Shown here: in pieces, positions 53,618-62,492 of the stretch
How positions within the stretch are numbered: the first letter of the stretch is position 1
Layout: each line of letters begins with the position of its first letter
Assembly: GCA_046349315.1 (NCBI GenBank)
Contig: JAXMCQ010000006.1
Location: 184,057 to 248,056 of the forward strand
Length of the DNA: 64,000 bases
DNA from: JAEUMG01 sp046349315
GTDB taxonomy: Bacteria; Pseudomonadota; Alphaproteobacteria; Rhizobiales; Aestuariivirgaceae
Direction: 5' to 3'
The notes under the pieces: generated by a model
Told to the model about the DNA's origin: nothing
Database searches by the model: none
The model's input: only the letters and a program-made list of their open reading frames with translations
Position numbers and translations under genes: made by a program

Positions 53618-55008
53618 TAACGTGGGCCGATCATGTCTTCGGGACGGACGATGAGGTCGAACTCCTCGGGCGTCACATGTCCGAGGCGAACGGCTTCCTC
53701 GCGCAATGTCGTGCCGCGCTTATGTGCTGTCTTGGCGATCTCGGCAGCCTTGTCATAGCCGATCTTGGGAGCCAGCGCCGTCACCAACATGAGGGAACGA
53801 TCGAGTGCGGCCTTGATATTGTCCTCGCGCGCGACGATGCCGACGACGCAATTATCTGTGAAACTGATCGCGGCATCCGCAAGGAGACGCGAGGATTGGA
53901 GAAAATTATAGGCCATCACCGGATTGTAGACGTTCAATTCGAAGTGGCCCTGGCTGTTGGCGAAGGTGATCGCCGACTGATTGCCGAAGACCTGGACGCA
54001 AACCATGGTCAGGGCTTCGGCCTGGGTCGGATTGACCTTGCCGGGCATGATGGACGAGCCCGGCTCATTTTCAGGCAATGACAATTCACCGAGCCCCGAA
54101 CGCGGACCCGAACCGAGCAACCTGATGTCGTTGGCGATCTTGAAGAGCGAGCTGGCAACCGTATTGATCGCGCCGTGAGTCATCACCATGGCGTCATGCG
54201 CGGCCAATGCTTCGAACTTGTTGGGCGCCGACGTGAAGGGAAGGCCGGTCAGAGCAGCGATGCGCTCGGCGACCATCTCGGCAAACCCAATCGGTGCGTT
54301 GAGACCGGTGCCGACCGCCGTGCCGCCCTGGGCCAGTTCCATCAAGAGCGGCAATGTCTGTTCGATGCGGAAAATGCCGTTCTGCACCTGCTTGGCGTAA
54401 CCGGAGAATTCCTGGCCGAGCGTGATCGGCGTTGCATCCTGCGTATGCGTGCGGCCGATCTTGATGATGCCCGACCAGAGCCTCGCCTTCTCGTCGAGCG
54501 CTTTGTGAAGATGGCGTAACGCAGGCAACAGGTCGTTGCAGACCTGTTCGGCGCAGGCGATGTGCATGGCCGTCGGATAGGTATCATTCGACGACTGGCT
54601 CATGTTGACGTGGTCGTTCGGGTGAACCGGCTTCTTAGAGCCGCGCAGGCCGCCCAATATTTCGATGGCGCGATTGGAGATCACCTCGTTGGCATTCATG
54701 TTCGACTGCGTGCCCGAACCCGTCTGCCAGACGGTCAAGGGGAAGTGGCTGTCGAGTTTGCCGTCGATCACTTCCTGTGCCGCTGTGACAATGGCAGCGC
54801 CAACAGTGGGATCGAGGCGACCGAGCGCGACATTGCTCTCGGCGGCGGCGCGCTTGACGATGCCGAGTGCCCGAACCATCGGAAGCGGTTGCTTTTCCCA
54901 GCCGATCTTGAAGTTCTGGAGGCTGCGCTGGGCCTGGGCGCCCCAATAGCGGTCCTCTGGCACTTCGATCGGCCCGAATGTGTCCGTTTCAATGCGTTGC
55001 GCTGGCAT
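53617..55008 (-). CDS. fumC: Class II fumarate hydratase
   Basis: 463 residues, standard. It interconverts fumarate and malate in the citric acid cycle without an iron-sulfur cluster. The signature GSSIMPGKVNPTQ is present, and TGSGTQSNMNANEVISNRA, HPNDHVNMSQSSNDTYPTAMH (active-site His region) and GRTHTQDATPITLGQE match the aspartase/fumarase superfamily. It overlaps DUF4169 by one base. Confidence 0.96.
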   Translation of the reverse strand: MPAQRIETDTFGPIEVPEDRYWGAQAQRSLQNFKIGWEKQPLPMVRALGIVKRAAAESNVALGRLDPTVGAAIVTAAQEVIDGKLDSHFPLTVWQTGSGTQSNMNANEVISNRAIEILGGLRGSKKPVHPNDHVNMSQSSNDTYPTAMHIACAEQVCNDLLPALRHLHKALDEKARLWSGIIKIGRTHTQDATPITLGQEFSGYAKQVQNGIFRIEQTLPLLMELAQGGTAVGTGLNAPIGFAEMVAERIAALTGLPFTSAPNKFEALAAHDAMVMTHGAINTVASSLFKIANDIRLLGSGPRSGLGELSLPENEPGSSIMPGKVNPTQAEALTMVCVQVFGNQSAITFANSQGHFELNVYNPVMAYNFLQSSRLLADAAISFTDNCVVGIVAREDNIKAALDRSLMLVTALAPKIGYDKAAEIAKTAHKRGTTLREEAVRLGHVTPEEFDLIVRPEDMIGPR

Positions 55009-55068
55009 GGTCCTATCCGTCCGATTTTGGCCGGCTGATTATCACAGACGACCTCGCCCTGCCAGCCG

Positions 55069-56265
55069 TCAGCGCGGATGGAGCCTTGCCAGGTAAATCA
55101 TGGCGATGAGAGACAGAATGCCGAAGACGAGGCATAGCACCAGCGACCATTGCGGCCCGAGACCGGCCAGAATGAAGACGAAGATAGTGGGAGAGATGGC
55201 ATTGAGAATGAGCTGCGGCGTCGCGATCGTGCCGATCACGAGACCATAGTCCTGGCGGCCAAAGAGCGAAAGCGGAACGGCGCCCTTGGCGATGGTCATC
55301 AGGCCGTTCGACATGCCGTAGAGCACGGCGAAGAGAAGTCCCGCCGCGAGCGCAAAGCCGCCGCCGATGAAGACGGCGAGGGCAAACGGTAACAATCCCA
55401 CTGCGATCATGCCCAATTGCATCACGCTGATGCGATGACCAAGCATGATATCGCCAATGCGGCTTACGACCTGGCTTGGGCCGACGAGTGCGGCCATGGT
55501 CACGGCGAGCGCCGAGGTAAAGCCCAATCCCTGGAAGAGCGGGACGATATGGGCGGATATGGCCGAAAAGACGAGGCCGTTGAGCGCGATGACGGTCGCG
55601 AAAGCCGCCATGGCGTGCACGCGCTCGGGCCCCGCCAAAGGGCGCTTCTCGGTCAGGCCGTCGCCGAGCACTTGCGTGTGCGCCTCTGGTTTGGCCGGCC
55701 CGTGCAGGAACAGGAGGTGCAATGGCAGGCAGATGCAGAGATGCAGGCCGGCATAAACGAGAAATGTGCCGCGCCAGCCAATGGCTTCTGAGAGAAAATG
55801 GCTCACCGGCCAGAAGACGGTCGATGCCAGTCCCCCGAACAAGGACAGGTAGGAAATGGCACGCCGCGCCTTGAGCCCGGCGATCCGGGCGAGCGATGGG
55901 AAGGCCGCGTCGTAGAGGACGAAGCGCATCGCTACGCCGAGCACGAGCCAGCCTGCGATGTATATCCATTCGGCAGTCGCAAGCCCCAGGACCGCGCAGC
56001 CCACTGCCGCGAGAAGCGACCCCATCGACATCATGCGGCGGCCGCCATGGACATCGATCGACCGTCCCGCCTTGCGCGAGATCGCGCCGCTCAAGAGCAG
56101 CGCGGCCGAGAAGGCGCCGAAAATCAGGGTCGGCGGCCAGGCGCGATCAGCTGCTATATCAGGCGATAGCGCGCCCAAGGCGTAGAACGTCGTTCCCCAG
56201 CTTATGATCTGAGTGACACCCAGTGCTGTGACGACAGGCCAAAGCGGCTGAGGCTCAGAACTCAT
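55069..56265 (-). CDS. MFS transporter
   Basis: 398 residues with 12 predicted helices, opening PVVTALGVTQIISWGTTFYALG. RKAGRSIDVHGGRRMM lies in the first cytosolic loop. The start overlaps the PHP-hydrolase stop by 11 bases, so they are co-translated. The substrate is unknown. It may serve the neighbouring PHP hydrolase, but that is inference. Confidence 0.85.
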   Translation of the reverse strand: MSSEPQPLWPVVTALGVTQIISWGTTFYALGALSPDIAADRAWPPTLIFGAFSAALLLSGAISRKAGRSIDVHGGRRMMSMGSLLAAVGCAVLGLATAEWIYIAGWLVLGVAMRFVLYDAAFPSLARIAGLKARRAISYLSLFGGLASTVFWPVSHFLSEAIGWRGTFLVYAGLHLCICLPLHLLFLHGPAKPEAHTQVLGDGLTEKRPLAGPERVHAMAAFATVIALNGLVFSAISAHIVPLFQGLGFTSALAVTMAALVGPSQVVSRIGDIMLGHRISVMQLGMIAVGLLPFALAVFIGGGFALAAGLLFAVLYGMSNGLMTIAKGAVPLSLFGRQDYGLVIGTIATPQLILNAISPTIFVFILAGLGPQWSLVLCLVFGILSLIAMIYLARLHPR

Positions 56266-57184
56266 CCCGCCAGATCGGATTAGTCCAGGCGCGCCGGCCG
56301 GAATGGTCGATCAGCGCCACACGCAGCCACGCACTCGGCTTCTGTAAAAGCCAGCCCTTGTCGAGCTTGCTGAGATCGAGCGTGGCGCCGGTGATGGCGC
56401 GGCCGTGACGCGCGACGGTCCGTGAATTTCCGCACAAGACGACGATTGTGTCGACCGGCGAACAGGCAACGGTCAATTCATTGCCGCTGATCGAAAGCTC
56501 GTGAAGCTGCGGGCCTTGGCTTGAGTAATACTGGCCGGCCTTCAACGCTTCGAGCAATGCCTCGGGCTCGAGGCTTTCCGATTTGACGTTGACCCAGCCG
56601 CCGAAATGATCCGGGCTCCAAAAATGCGCATCGTCCGTGGCGAAAGCGGTAAGCCTGCGATTCTCGTTCAGTAGCTGGTCGAGAAGATACCAGCCGTCGC
56701 CACGGTCGTTCTCGACGGCGCAGCCGTGGTTGTAGATCTCGACGGCATGCGCGCTTGTGATTGCGCGACCGTCCTCGATGGTGAGCTGCGACCATGCCGG
56801 ATGGGCGATGCCGACGAAAGCGCCGGCTGCCGCAGCGCGGTCGGCGAGTTGGGCGCCGGTCTCCTCGGGCGCTGCAGGCTCGAAATCGAGCGGAAGGCCG
56901 GCGGCGACAATGTGCCAAAGTTCGCCGACGTGCGTGACGGGGGCGTGGAGTTCCGAACCCAAAATCGTAGTGAACCGGTTAGATCGCATGGCACGGGTAT
57001 CGGCGATCGGCCAGTTGTAATTGCCGATGAAATGATCCGACAACATCATGAAGTCGTAGCCGGCATCCTTATAGGCTTCGACAACTTTTTCCGGCGCCAG
57101 CGCGCCATCGGACAAGGTGGAATGGGTGTGGAGATTGCCGCGCCAGAAACGGCCGGGAAGCGAGAAGGGCGAGAGGTCGGTCAT
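56255..57184 (-). CDS. PHP-domain phosphoesterase (CehA/McbA family)
   Basis: 309 residues. The PHP metal motifs are visible: HTHST (18-22), SDHF (about 49-52), GSELHAP, GIAHPAW and TDDAH. This is the CehA/McbA type that lacks a polymerase context. The C-terminal ~70 residues form a beta domain with VVLCGNSRTVARHGRA. It hydrolyses phosphoester or similar bonds in the cytosol; the substrate is not known. It overlaps the MFS gene by 11 bases. Confidence 0.85.
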   Translation of the reverse strand: MTDLSPFSLPGRFWRGNLHTHSTLSDGALAPEKVVEAYKDAGYDFMMLSDHFIGNYNWPIADTRAMRSNRFTTILGSELHAPVTHVGELWHIVAAGLPLDFEPAAPEETGAQLADRAAAAGAFVGIAHPAWSQLTIEDGRAITSAHAVEIYNHGCAVENDRGDGWYLLDQLLNENRRLTAFATDDAHFWSPDHFGGWVNVKSESLEPEALLEALKAGQYYSSQGPQLHELSISGNELTVACSPVDTIVVLCGNSRTVARHGRAITGATLDLSKLDKGWLLQKPSAWLRVALIDHSGRRAWTNPIWRDEF

Positions 57185-57225
57185 GGGGGCCTCAGCGATT
57201 AGGGGAAAGCGCTTGAGCTTTTGAC

Positions 57226-57579
57226 CTAGACTTGGCCCTCAGTCAGGAGTGACACATGATCGCGGGGCACCCAGCCGCGCGAACCGTCCGTGGCAATAGC
57301 AAGATAGAACCCGCTTTCTTCGGTCTCGATGGTGAGTCTCTCACCCGGCTCGATGCTCAACTCGATTGCATCATAGTCGCGCGTCACGCGCCAGTTGCAA
57401 CCGGCACCCGCCAGATAGGCGCGTGGTACCCATCCGGCGCGGGTATCTTCAGCAGTGCACCAAACCCAGCCCGGAACCTCGGAGTACTTCTCGAAGTCTG
57501 GAACGATTGGCGTGCCCGCAACCACAGATATCGGATTCTGATACGGGCGCCGATAGGACTTGGTGACGATTGCCTGCAT
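57226..57579 (-). CDS. Tandem SH3-like domain protein
   Basis: 117 residues, GAGGTCAG before the ATG. Two SH3-like halves: about 9-56 (ISVVAGTPIVPDFEKYSE, WVWCTAEDTRAGWVPRAYL) and 66-113 (DAIELSIEPGERLTIETEES, DGSRGWVPRDHVSLL). GWVP ends each half, a typical eukaryote-like SH3 end. There is no signal peptide, so it is cytosolic. The family is small and uncharacterised; it could bind proline-rich peptides. It lies between the PHP hydrolase (stop side) and kup, all minus strand. Confidence 0.78.
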   Translation of the reverse strand: MQAIVTKSYRRPYQNPISVVAGTPIVPDFEKYSEVPGWVWCTAEDTRAGWVPRAYLAGAGCNWRVTRDYDAIELSIEPGERLTIETEESGFYLAIATDGSRGWVPRDHVSLLTEGQV

Positions 57580-57712
57580 CTGACCTCATGCCAGCCTGTA
57601 GTTCCTTTTAACACTCCAATGCAATCGCGGGGATAGGGTTCGGCGCGATGCTGCCATGCCAGAGAATGCGGTCTCTGCCGGAACGTAACACCTCTGCAGC
57701 AGCGGCAATCCC

Positions 57713-59620
57713 CTAGACCGAAAGCTGCATGCCGAGCTCCACCACCCGGTCTGGCGGGATGCGGAAGAACTCGATGGCACGGGCCGATTGATTGGCGAGC
57801 ATGATGAAGAGCCGCTGTTGCCAGAAGGGCAGGGAAGAGCGCGGCGACATGCGCAGGGCGCGGCGGCCGAGGAAGTAAGAGGCTTGGCGCGGGTCGATGG
57901 ACAGACCGAAGGGCTCGCAGGCGCGCAATGCGGAGGGAACATCGGGCTGTTCCATATAGCCGAAATGCGCCTCGACCAGCCACGCACCTAGCGGCAAACG
58001 CTTCACCGTCACGCGTTCGGAGCGCGGCACGCGTGGTTCATCGCTGGTTTCGACTGTGATGAAGACGAGAATGTCGTGCAGCACGCGGTTATGCTTGAGA
58101 TTGTGCATGAGCGCACTTGGCGCATAGATCGGATCGGTCTGCAGGAACACCGCCGCGCCCGCCACGCGGGTGGGCTGTCTGCGTTCGAGCGATTGAAGAA
58201 GCCCTTCGAGCTCGACGGAGTCGCGCCGGAGCTTTGCAGCAAGGGCGGCGCGTCCCTTCATCCAGGTGACCATCATCATGATGATCGCTCCACCGATCAA
58301 GATCGGCATGTAGCCGCCATGACCGATCTTGAGCGAATTAGCCGCGAAGAACGTCGCTTCGATCAAGAAAATGCCTGCAAGGGCGGGAAGTACCAGTGCC
58401 GGCGGCAGGTTGCGCGACTTCCAGAAGAAAATGGCGGCGAGCAAGGTGTCTATCAGCATCGAAGTATTGACGGCGATGCCATAGGCGGCGGCAAGATTGG
58501 TCGAGGACTTGAAGACAAGTACCAACAGAATGACGCCGACGAGCAGGATCCAGTTGATCTGGCCAATATAGATCTGGCCGGACTCGCTCTCGCTCGTATG
58601 GGTGATGTTCATGCGGGGCAGCAGACCAAGGGACATGGCCTGCTGGGCGATCGAGAATGCGCCAGTAATGACTGCCTGGCTAGCGATGACGGTGACGATT
58701 GTTGCGAGAACGACAAGCGGGATCAGAGCCCAGGAAGGCGCCATCAAGTAAAAGGGATTGGTGATGGCTTCGGGATTGGCGTGCAGGAAAGCGCCTTGCC
58801 CGAGATAGTTGAGAACCAGGCCGGGAAATACAACGCAAATCCAGGCCAGACGGATCGGCTTCTTGCCGAAATGGCCTAGGTCGGCATAGAGCGCCTCGCC
58901 ACCCGTGATGGCGAGGAAAACGCCGCCGAGCACGAGCAGAGAGAGGCCCGGCTGATGTATCAACACTTGCGCGCCGAAAATCGGATTGAAGGCCTTAAGG
59001 ATCGCCGGATCGTCACCGACATGCATCAGTCCCAATATGCCGAGCACCACGAACCAGATGAGCGTCACAGGCGCGAAAAACGAGGCAACACCGGCGGTGC
59101 CGTGATACTGCACGAGAAATAGAAAGAGTAGGACGGCAATCGTCAGCGGGACGACAAAGGGCTCGAAGCTGCTGTGGATGACGGTAAGACCCTCAACGGC
59201 CGAAAGGACTGAGATGGCCGGCGTGATCATCGCGTCGCCGAAGAAGAAAGCCGCCCCTATGATTCCGAGGAAAAGAACGAGACCGCCCTTTCGTTTGGTG
59301 ACCGTCTCAACAAGAACGACGAGTGAGAGAATGCCGCCTTCGCCGCGATTGTCGGCGCGCATCAGCAGGAACACGTATTTGAATGTGACGATAAGGATCA
59401 ACGCCCAGATGAAGAGCGATGAGACTCCGATGACATTTTGGCGAAGGGCGTCCGGACTTCCGCCGGTGACGTGGTGGAGCGCTTCGCGCATTGCATAGAG
59501 CGGGCTCGTACCGATGTCGCCGAACACGACGCCAAGCGACGCAAATGTCAGCTTCAGCAGGTTCTGGCTGCGCTCCGGCATTTCCGCAATTGCGGCATTA
59601 TCTGCTTTCGGCTGTGCCAT
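57713..59620 (-). CDS. kup: Low-affinity potassium transporter Kup
   Basis: 635 residues. The hallmark GVVFGDIGTSPLYAMREAL is near residue 35-53, followed by about 12 membrane helices (to about 455) and a C-terminal cytosolic domain (TRVAGAAVFLQTDP). It imports K+ with protons. Length is normal for Kup. GGGCGAG precedes the ATG. The 133 bases between it and the SH3 gene contain no gene. Confidence 0.95.
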   Translation of the reverse strand: MAQPKADNAAIAEMPERSQNLLKLTFASLGVVFGDIGTSPLYAMREALHHVTGGSPDALRQNVIGVSSLFIWALILIVTFKYVFLLMRADNRGEGGILSLVVLVETVTKRKGGLVLFLGIIGAAFFFGDAMITPAISVLSAVEGLTVIHSSFEPFVVPLTIAVLLFLFLVQYHGTAGVASFFAPVTLIWFVVLGILGLMHVGDDPAILKAFNPIFGAQVLIHQPGLSLLVLGGVFLAITGGEALYADLGHFGKKPIRLAWICVVFPGLVLNYLGQGAFLHANPEAITNPFYLMAPSWALIPLVVLATIVTVIASQAVITGAFSIAQQAMSLGLLPRMNITHTSESESGQIYIGQINWILLVGVILLVLVFKSSTNLAAAYGIAVNTSMLIDTLLAAIFFWKSRNLPPALVLPALAGIFLIEATFFAANSLKIGHGGYMPILIGGAIIMMMVTWMKGRAALAAKLRRDSVELEGLLQSLERRQPTRVAGAAVFLQTDPIYAPSALMHNLKHNRVLHDILVFITVETSDEPRVPRSERVTVKRLPLGAWLVEAHFGYMEQPDVPSALRACEPFGLSIDPRQASYFLGRRALRMSPRSSLPFWQQRLFIMLANQSARAIEFFRIPPDRVVELGMQLSV

Positions 59621-59694
59621 AACTCGCCCGATGAATTGTAGCTCTCGAATATGCTTCGGAGCTCAACCGTTCGGATACAATTGCTCCATCCCGA

Positions 59695-60618
59695 TTAGGG
59701 TGCCATGACAACGTCACGGCACTCGGCTGGCAAAGCCTTCAAAGTCATGGCTGGCGCGGGCTTTGGCGGGTTCTTGGGGGGCGGGGCCTTCCGCCACGGC
59801 TTGCTGCCCAGCCAATACGCCAGTTCGGTGCCGCATCCAGTCCCGTCCGCAGGCTTGGGCGCCGGCTGATCTTTGCATCCCGCCTGATTGTCCGGGCACC
59901 CGATCCGGATGTGGAAATGATAGTCGTGCCCAAAATAGGGACGAACCTTGGCGAGCCACGAGCGGTCGCCGGTGGCCCAGCGACACAGCTCGGCCTTGAT
60001 CGGCGGGTGAACGAAGATGCGCTCGACCTGCGGGAACGACGCCGCCCGCTTGATGAGCTTGGCCTGTGCTTCCGTCCACACGGCGCGATTGAGAGTCTTG
60101 TGATCAAGCACCATGGAAACCGCGCTCATGTTTTCCCTTTCCGATGCGGAGAGGATCCGGTTCGGCATGGGGGTTAGCCAAATATCCGCGTCGAGGCCGA
60201 TTTGATGGCTGGCATGCCCGGTGAGCATCGGACCGCCGCGCGGTTGCGAAATGTCGCCGACAAGCAATCCGTTCCACCCGTCGAATAGCTGAGCCTCATC
60301 GGCGAGCTGCTCGAGGAGCGCGATGAGTTTGGGGTGGCCCCAATTGCGATTGCGCGACAGGCGCATCACCTGCCAGGCCGGCCCGCTGATGGGTAAAGCC
60401 TGGGCGCCGGCAAGGCAGCCACGAGAGTAGAACCCGATCGAGCGCGCCTTGAGATCGGCGGGCTCGCGCTTGGAAGCAAAGAGCTTCTTTGCTGGAACCT
60501 TATCGATGGGCGTGTTGGATATGTCGCCGATCGCCGGGAGCGGCCCCACGTCCTGGGCGAGGGCGATGTTCCCCGAAGCCAGCAAGACTGTGATCAGCGC
60601 CGCACAAAGACGGATCAT
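59695..60618 (-). CDS. mepA: Penicillin-insensitive murein endopeptidase MepA
   Basis: 307 residues. The signal peptide (about 1-21) ends IALAQ. The LAS-type zinc site is TGHASHQIGLDADIW (H-x6-D) and, later, HDYHFHIRIGCP (HxH). It cleaves D-Ala-mDAP crosslinks in the periplasm. A Pro-rich C-terminus follows with several cysteines. kup lies 74 bases beyond its stop on the same strand. Confidence 0.93.
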   Translation of the reverse strand: MIRLCAALITVLLASGNIALAQDVGPLPAIGDISNTPIDKVPAKKLFASKREPADLKARSIGFYSRGCLAGAQALPISGPAWQVMRLSRNRNWGHPKLIALLEQLADEAQLFDGWNGLLVGDISQPRGGPMLTGHASHQIGLDADIWLTPMPNRILSASERENMSAVSMVLDHKTLNRAVWTEAQAKLIKRAASFPQVERIFVHPPIKAELCRWATGDRSWLAKVRPYFGHDYHFHIRIGCPDNQAGCKDQPAPKPADGTGCGTELAYWLGSKPWRKAPPPKNPPKPAPAMTLKALPAECRDVVMAP

Positions 60619-60705
60619 TCATTTCGTCCCGAGATGCACTGCGCCCCGTCTAGCAGATCGGATTCGGGGAGGCGAGAGGCACAAGACCACAGTGCCGGAG
60701 ACCGG

Positions 60706-61209
60706 TTATTTCTTCCTGAAGGCATCGAGGGAGACGATTTTCGGCGTGTTTTCGGACGATTCCGCAGCCTTTGGCTCAGGCTCGGGGCGCTTTAGCGGTA
60801 TGGGGGCTTCCTTGGGCGCCAAACCTTCGGCCTGAAGCGCAGCGGCTTCTTCCGACACGGTTTCAAACTGGAGGCCGAACTGAACCGACGGATCGAGGAA
60901 ACCCTTCACCGCCCGGAACGGGATGACCAGCTTTTCGGGAATGTCGTTGAACGATAGCTCGACCTGGAATTCGTCTTCCCGCACCGCCAGGTTCCAGAAT
61001 TGATGCTGGAGAACGATCGTCATTTCAGCGGGATAGCGCTGGCGCAGGCGTTCGGAGAGCTGCACGCCGGGGGCTTGCGTCAGGAAGGCGATGTAGAAGT
61101 GATGCTCGCCTGGAAAGCCTAAGCGCTCGACGCGCCGGAGCGCCTGGCGGACAACGCCCCGCAAGGCCTCCTGGGCCAACAGATCATAACGCATCAAGTC
61201 TTCGGCCAT
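60706..61209 (-). CDS. sspB: SspB-family ClpXP adaptor
   Basis: 167 residues of the alphaproteobacterial SspB type: RYDLLAQEALRGVVRQALRR, EHHFYIAFLTQAPGV, YPAEMTIVLQHQFWNL and FNDIPEKLVIPFRAVKGFLDPSV, then a Pro/Glu/Ala linker and the ClpX-binding tail KIVSLDAFRKK. It delivers ssrA-tagged proteins to ClpXP. The start follows the presumed ssrA 3' end by about 40 bases on the same strand, so the tag source and its receptor are linked. Confidence 0.93.
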   Translation of the reverse strand: MAEDLMRYDLLAQEALRGVVRQALRRVERLGFPGEHHFYIAFLTQAPGVQLSERLRQRYPAEMTIVLQHQFWNLAVREDEFQVELSFNDIPEKLVIPFRAVKGFLDPSVQFGLQFETVSEEAAALQAEGLAPKEAPIPLKRPEPEPKAAESSENTPKIVSLDAFRKK

Positions 61210-61247
61210 TGCCAGTACCCGCCCTCAATCACCCGCCTCATAGTACA

Positions 61248-61610
61248 AAGCGCGGAGCGTGTCGTCACCGGTGGAAGCTAAATTGTGGAGAAGTGCAGGC
61301 TTCTGTTGCCAGGTGCCTGCGAACCCCGCCTCAACCTGCTAGGGCCGAGGGCTTAAATTTCGGCACTCGCACCGCTTACGCGGCGAGAGCAACCGGAGCA
61401 TAGTTGTCGTTGGCAACTATAATTTGGCCCGTTACGACGGAACCATCTCGGGCAAAAGCACGCCTTTTACGCCCTCGTCGATCCTAGTTCGCCCCCATCA
61501 CCGGCCGCATCGCTCATTTGCGGCCTGTGGTGGAGGCGCCGGGTACTGCCCCCGGGTCCGAAAGGTTTATTGTGACGCCCGTTTATCGCCATAGCCGCCC
61601 TTTCGGGAGG
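61248..61610 (-). ncRNA. ssrA: tmRNA (ssrA), circularly permuted two-piece form
   Basis: On the minus strand the acceptor piece comes first. It ends CCGGGGGCAGTACCCGG, then CGCCTCC, A, CCA (61528-61538). After a 31-base spacer (61497-61527), the coding piece starts GGGGGCGAACTAGGATCGAC at 61496. GGGGGCG pairs with CGCCTCC as the 7-base acceptor stem. The tag frame (61376-61414) reads ANDNYAPVALAA then TAA. This order (3' half before 5' half) is the permuted tmRNA known from alphaproteobacteria; two fragments are expected after spacer removal. TATATT at 61618-61623 is a likely -10. Outer ends are estimates. Confidence 0.9.
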
Positions 61611-61695
61611 CAACCCCAATATAGGCGCTCAAAGGGGTGGGGGAAAGGCCCTGTTTTCTTGTGATAGCGACGGGGAATCGGCTAAACATTCTAAC

Positions 61696-62490
61696 ATGCA
61701 ACAATATCTCGACCTGATGCGGCATGTGCTGGAAAAGGGCGTCCGCAAAGAGGACCGGACCGGTACGGGCACCTATTCGGTATTCGGCCACCAGATGCGG
61801 TTCGATCTCGCCAAGGGCTTTCCGCTCGTCACGACAAAGCGGCTGCATGTGCGCTCGATCGTTCATGAACTGCTGTGGTTCCTGCGCGGGGACACCAATG
61901 TCGCCTATCTCAATCAGAACGGAGTCACGATCTGGGATGAGTGGGCGAATGAAAACGGCGAGCTTGGACCCGTCTATGGCGCGCAATGGCGGTCCTGGCC
62001 GACGCGCGACGGGGGTACGATCGACCAGATCGCCGACGTCATCGAGCGGATCAAAACCAATCCCGATTCGCGCCGGCTGATCGTTACAGCCTGGAACCCC
62101 GCAGATGTGGACCGCATGGCCTTGCCGCCCTGTCACTGCCTGTTCCAGTTCTATGTCGCGGATGGCCGCCTGTCCTGCCAGCTCTATCAGCGCTCGGCCG
62201 ACATCTTCATCGGCGTGCCGTTCAATATCGCGTCCTATGCCCTCCTGACCCACATGGTCGCTCATGTGACCCGGCTCAAGCCGGGCGAATTCGTCCATAC
62301 GCTGGGCGATGCGCATCTCTACGCCAATCATATCGAGCAGGCGAAGGCGCAGATCGAGCGCGAGCCCATGCCGCTGCCGCGACTCATTATCAAGCGGGAC
62401 GTCAAGGACATCGATTCCTTCAGGTTCGACGACTTCGAGATCGTCAATTACCAGTCGCATCCTCATATCGCGGCGCCGGTCGCCGTCTGA
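61696..62490 (+). CDS. thyA: Thymidylate synthase
   Basis: 264 residues, exactly the usual length. It makes dTMP from dUMP with methylene-tetrahydrofolate. Catalytic cysteine sits in PPCHCLFQFYV (about 144-154). VHELLWFLRGDTN, GPVYGAQWRSWP and PFNIASYALLTHMVA match the family. It starts the thyA-GNAT-folA-amine oxidase run and is divergent from ssrA. Confidence 0.97.
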   Translation: MQQYLDLMRHVLEKGVRKEDRTGTGTYSVFGHQMRFDLAKGFPLVTTKRLHVRSIVHELLWFLRGDTNVAYLNQNGVTIWDEWANENGELGPVYGAQWRSWPTRDGGTIDQIADVIERIKTNPDSRRLIVTAWNPADVDRMALPPCHCLFQFYVADGRLSCQLYQRSADIFIGVPFNIASYALLTHMVAHVTRLKPGEFVHTLGDAHLYANHIEQAKAQIEREPMPLPRLIIKRDVKDIDSFRFDDFEIVNYQSHPHIAAPVAV

Positions 62491-62492
62491 TC

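Noticed and set aside
53414..53620. Plus-strand 68-residue frame opposite DUF4169
   Set aside because: The minus strand gives the recognisable DUF4169 protein with overlap coupling to fumC.
61209..61403. Plus-strand open frame across the ssrA region
   Set aside because: The minus strand carries the tmRNA tag, acceptor stem and CCA, which explain this stretch. The plus frame has no ribosome binding site.
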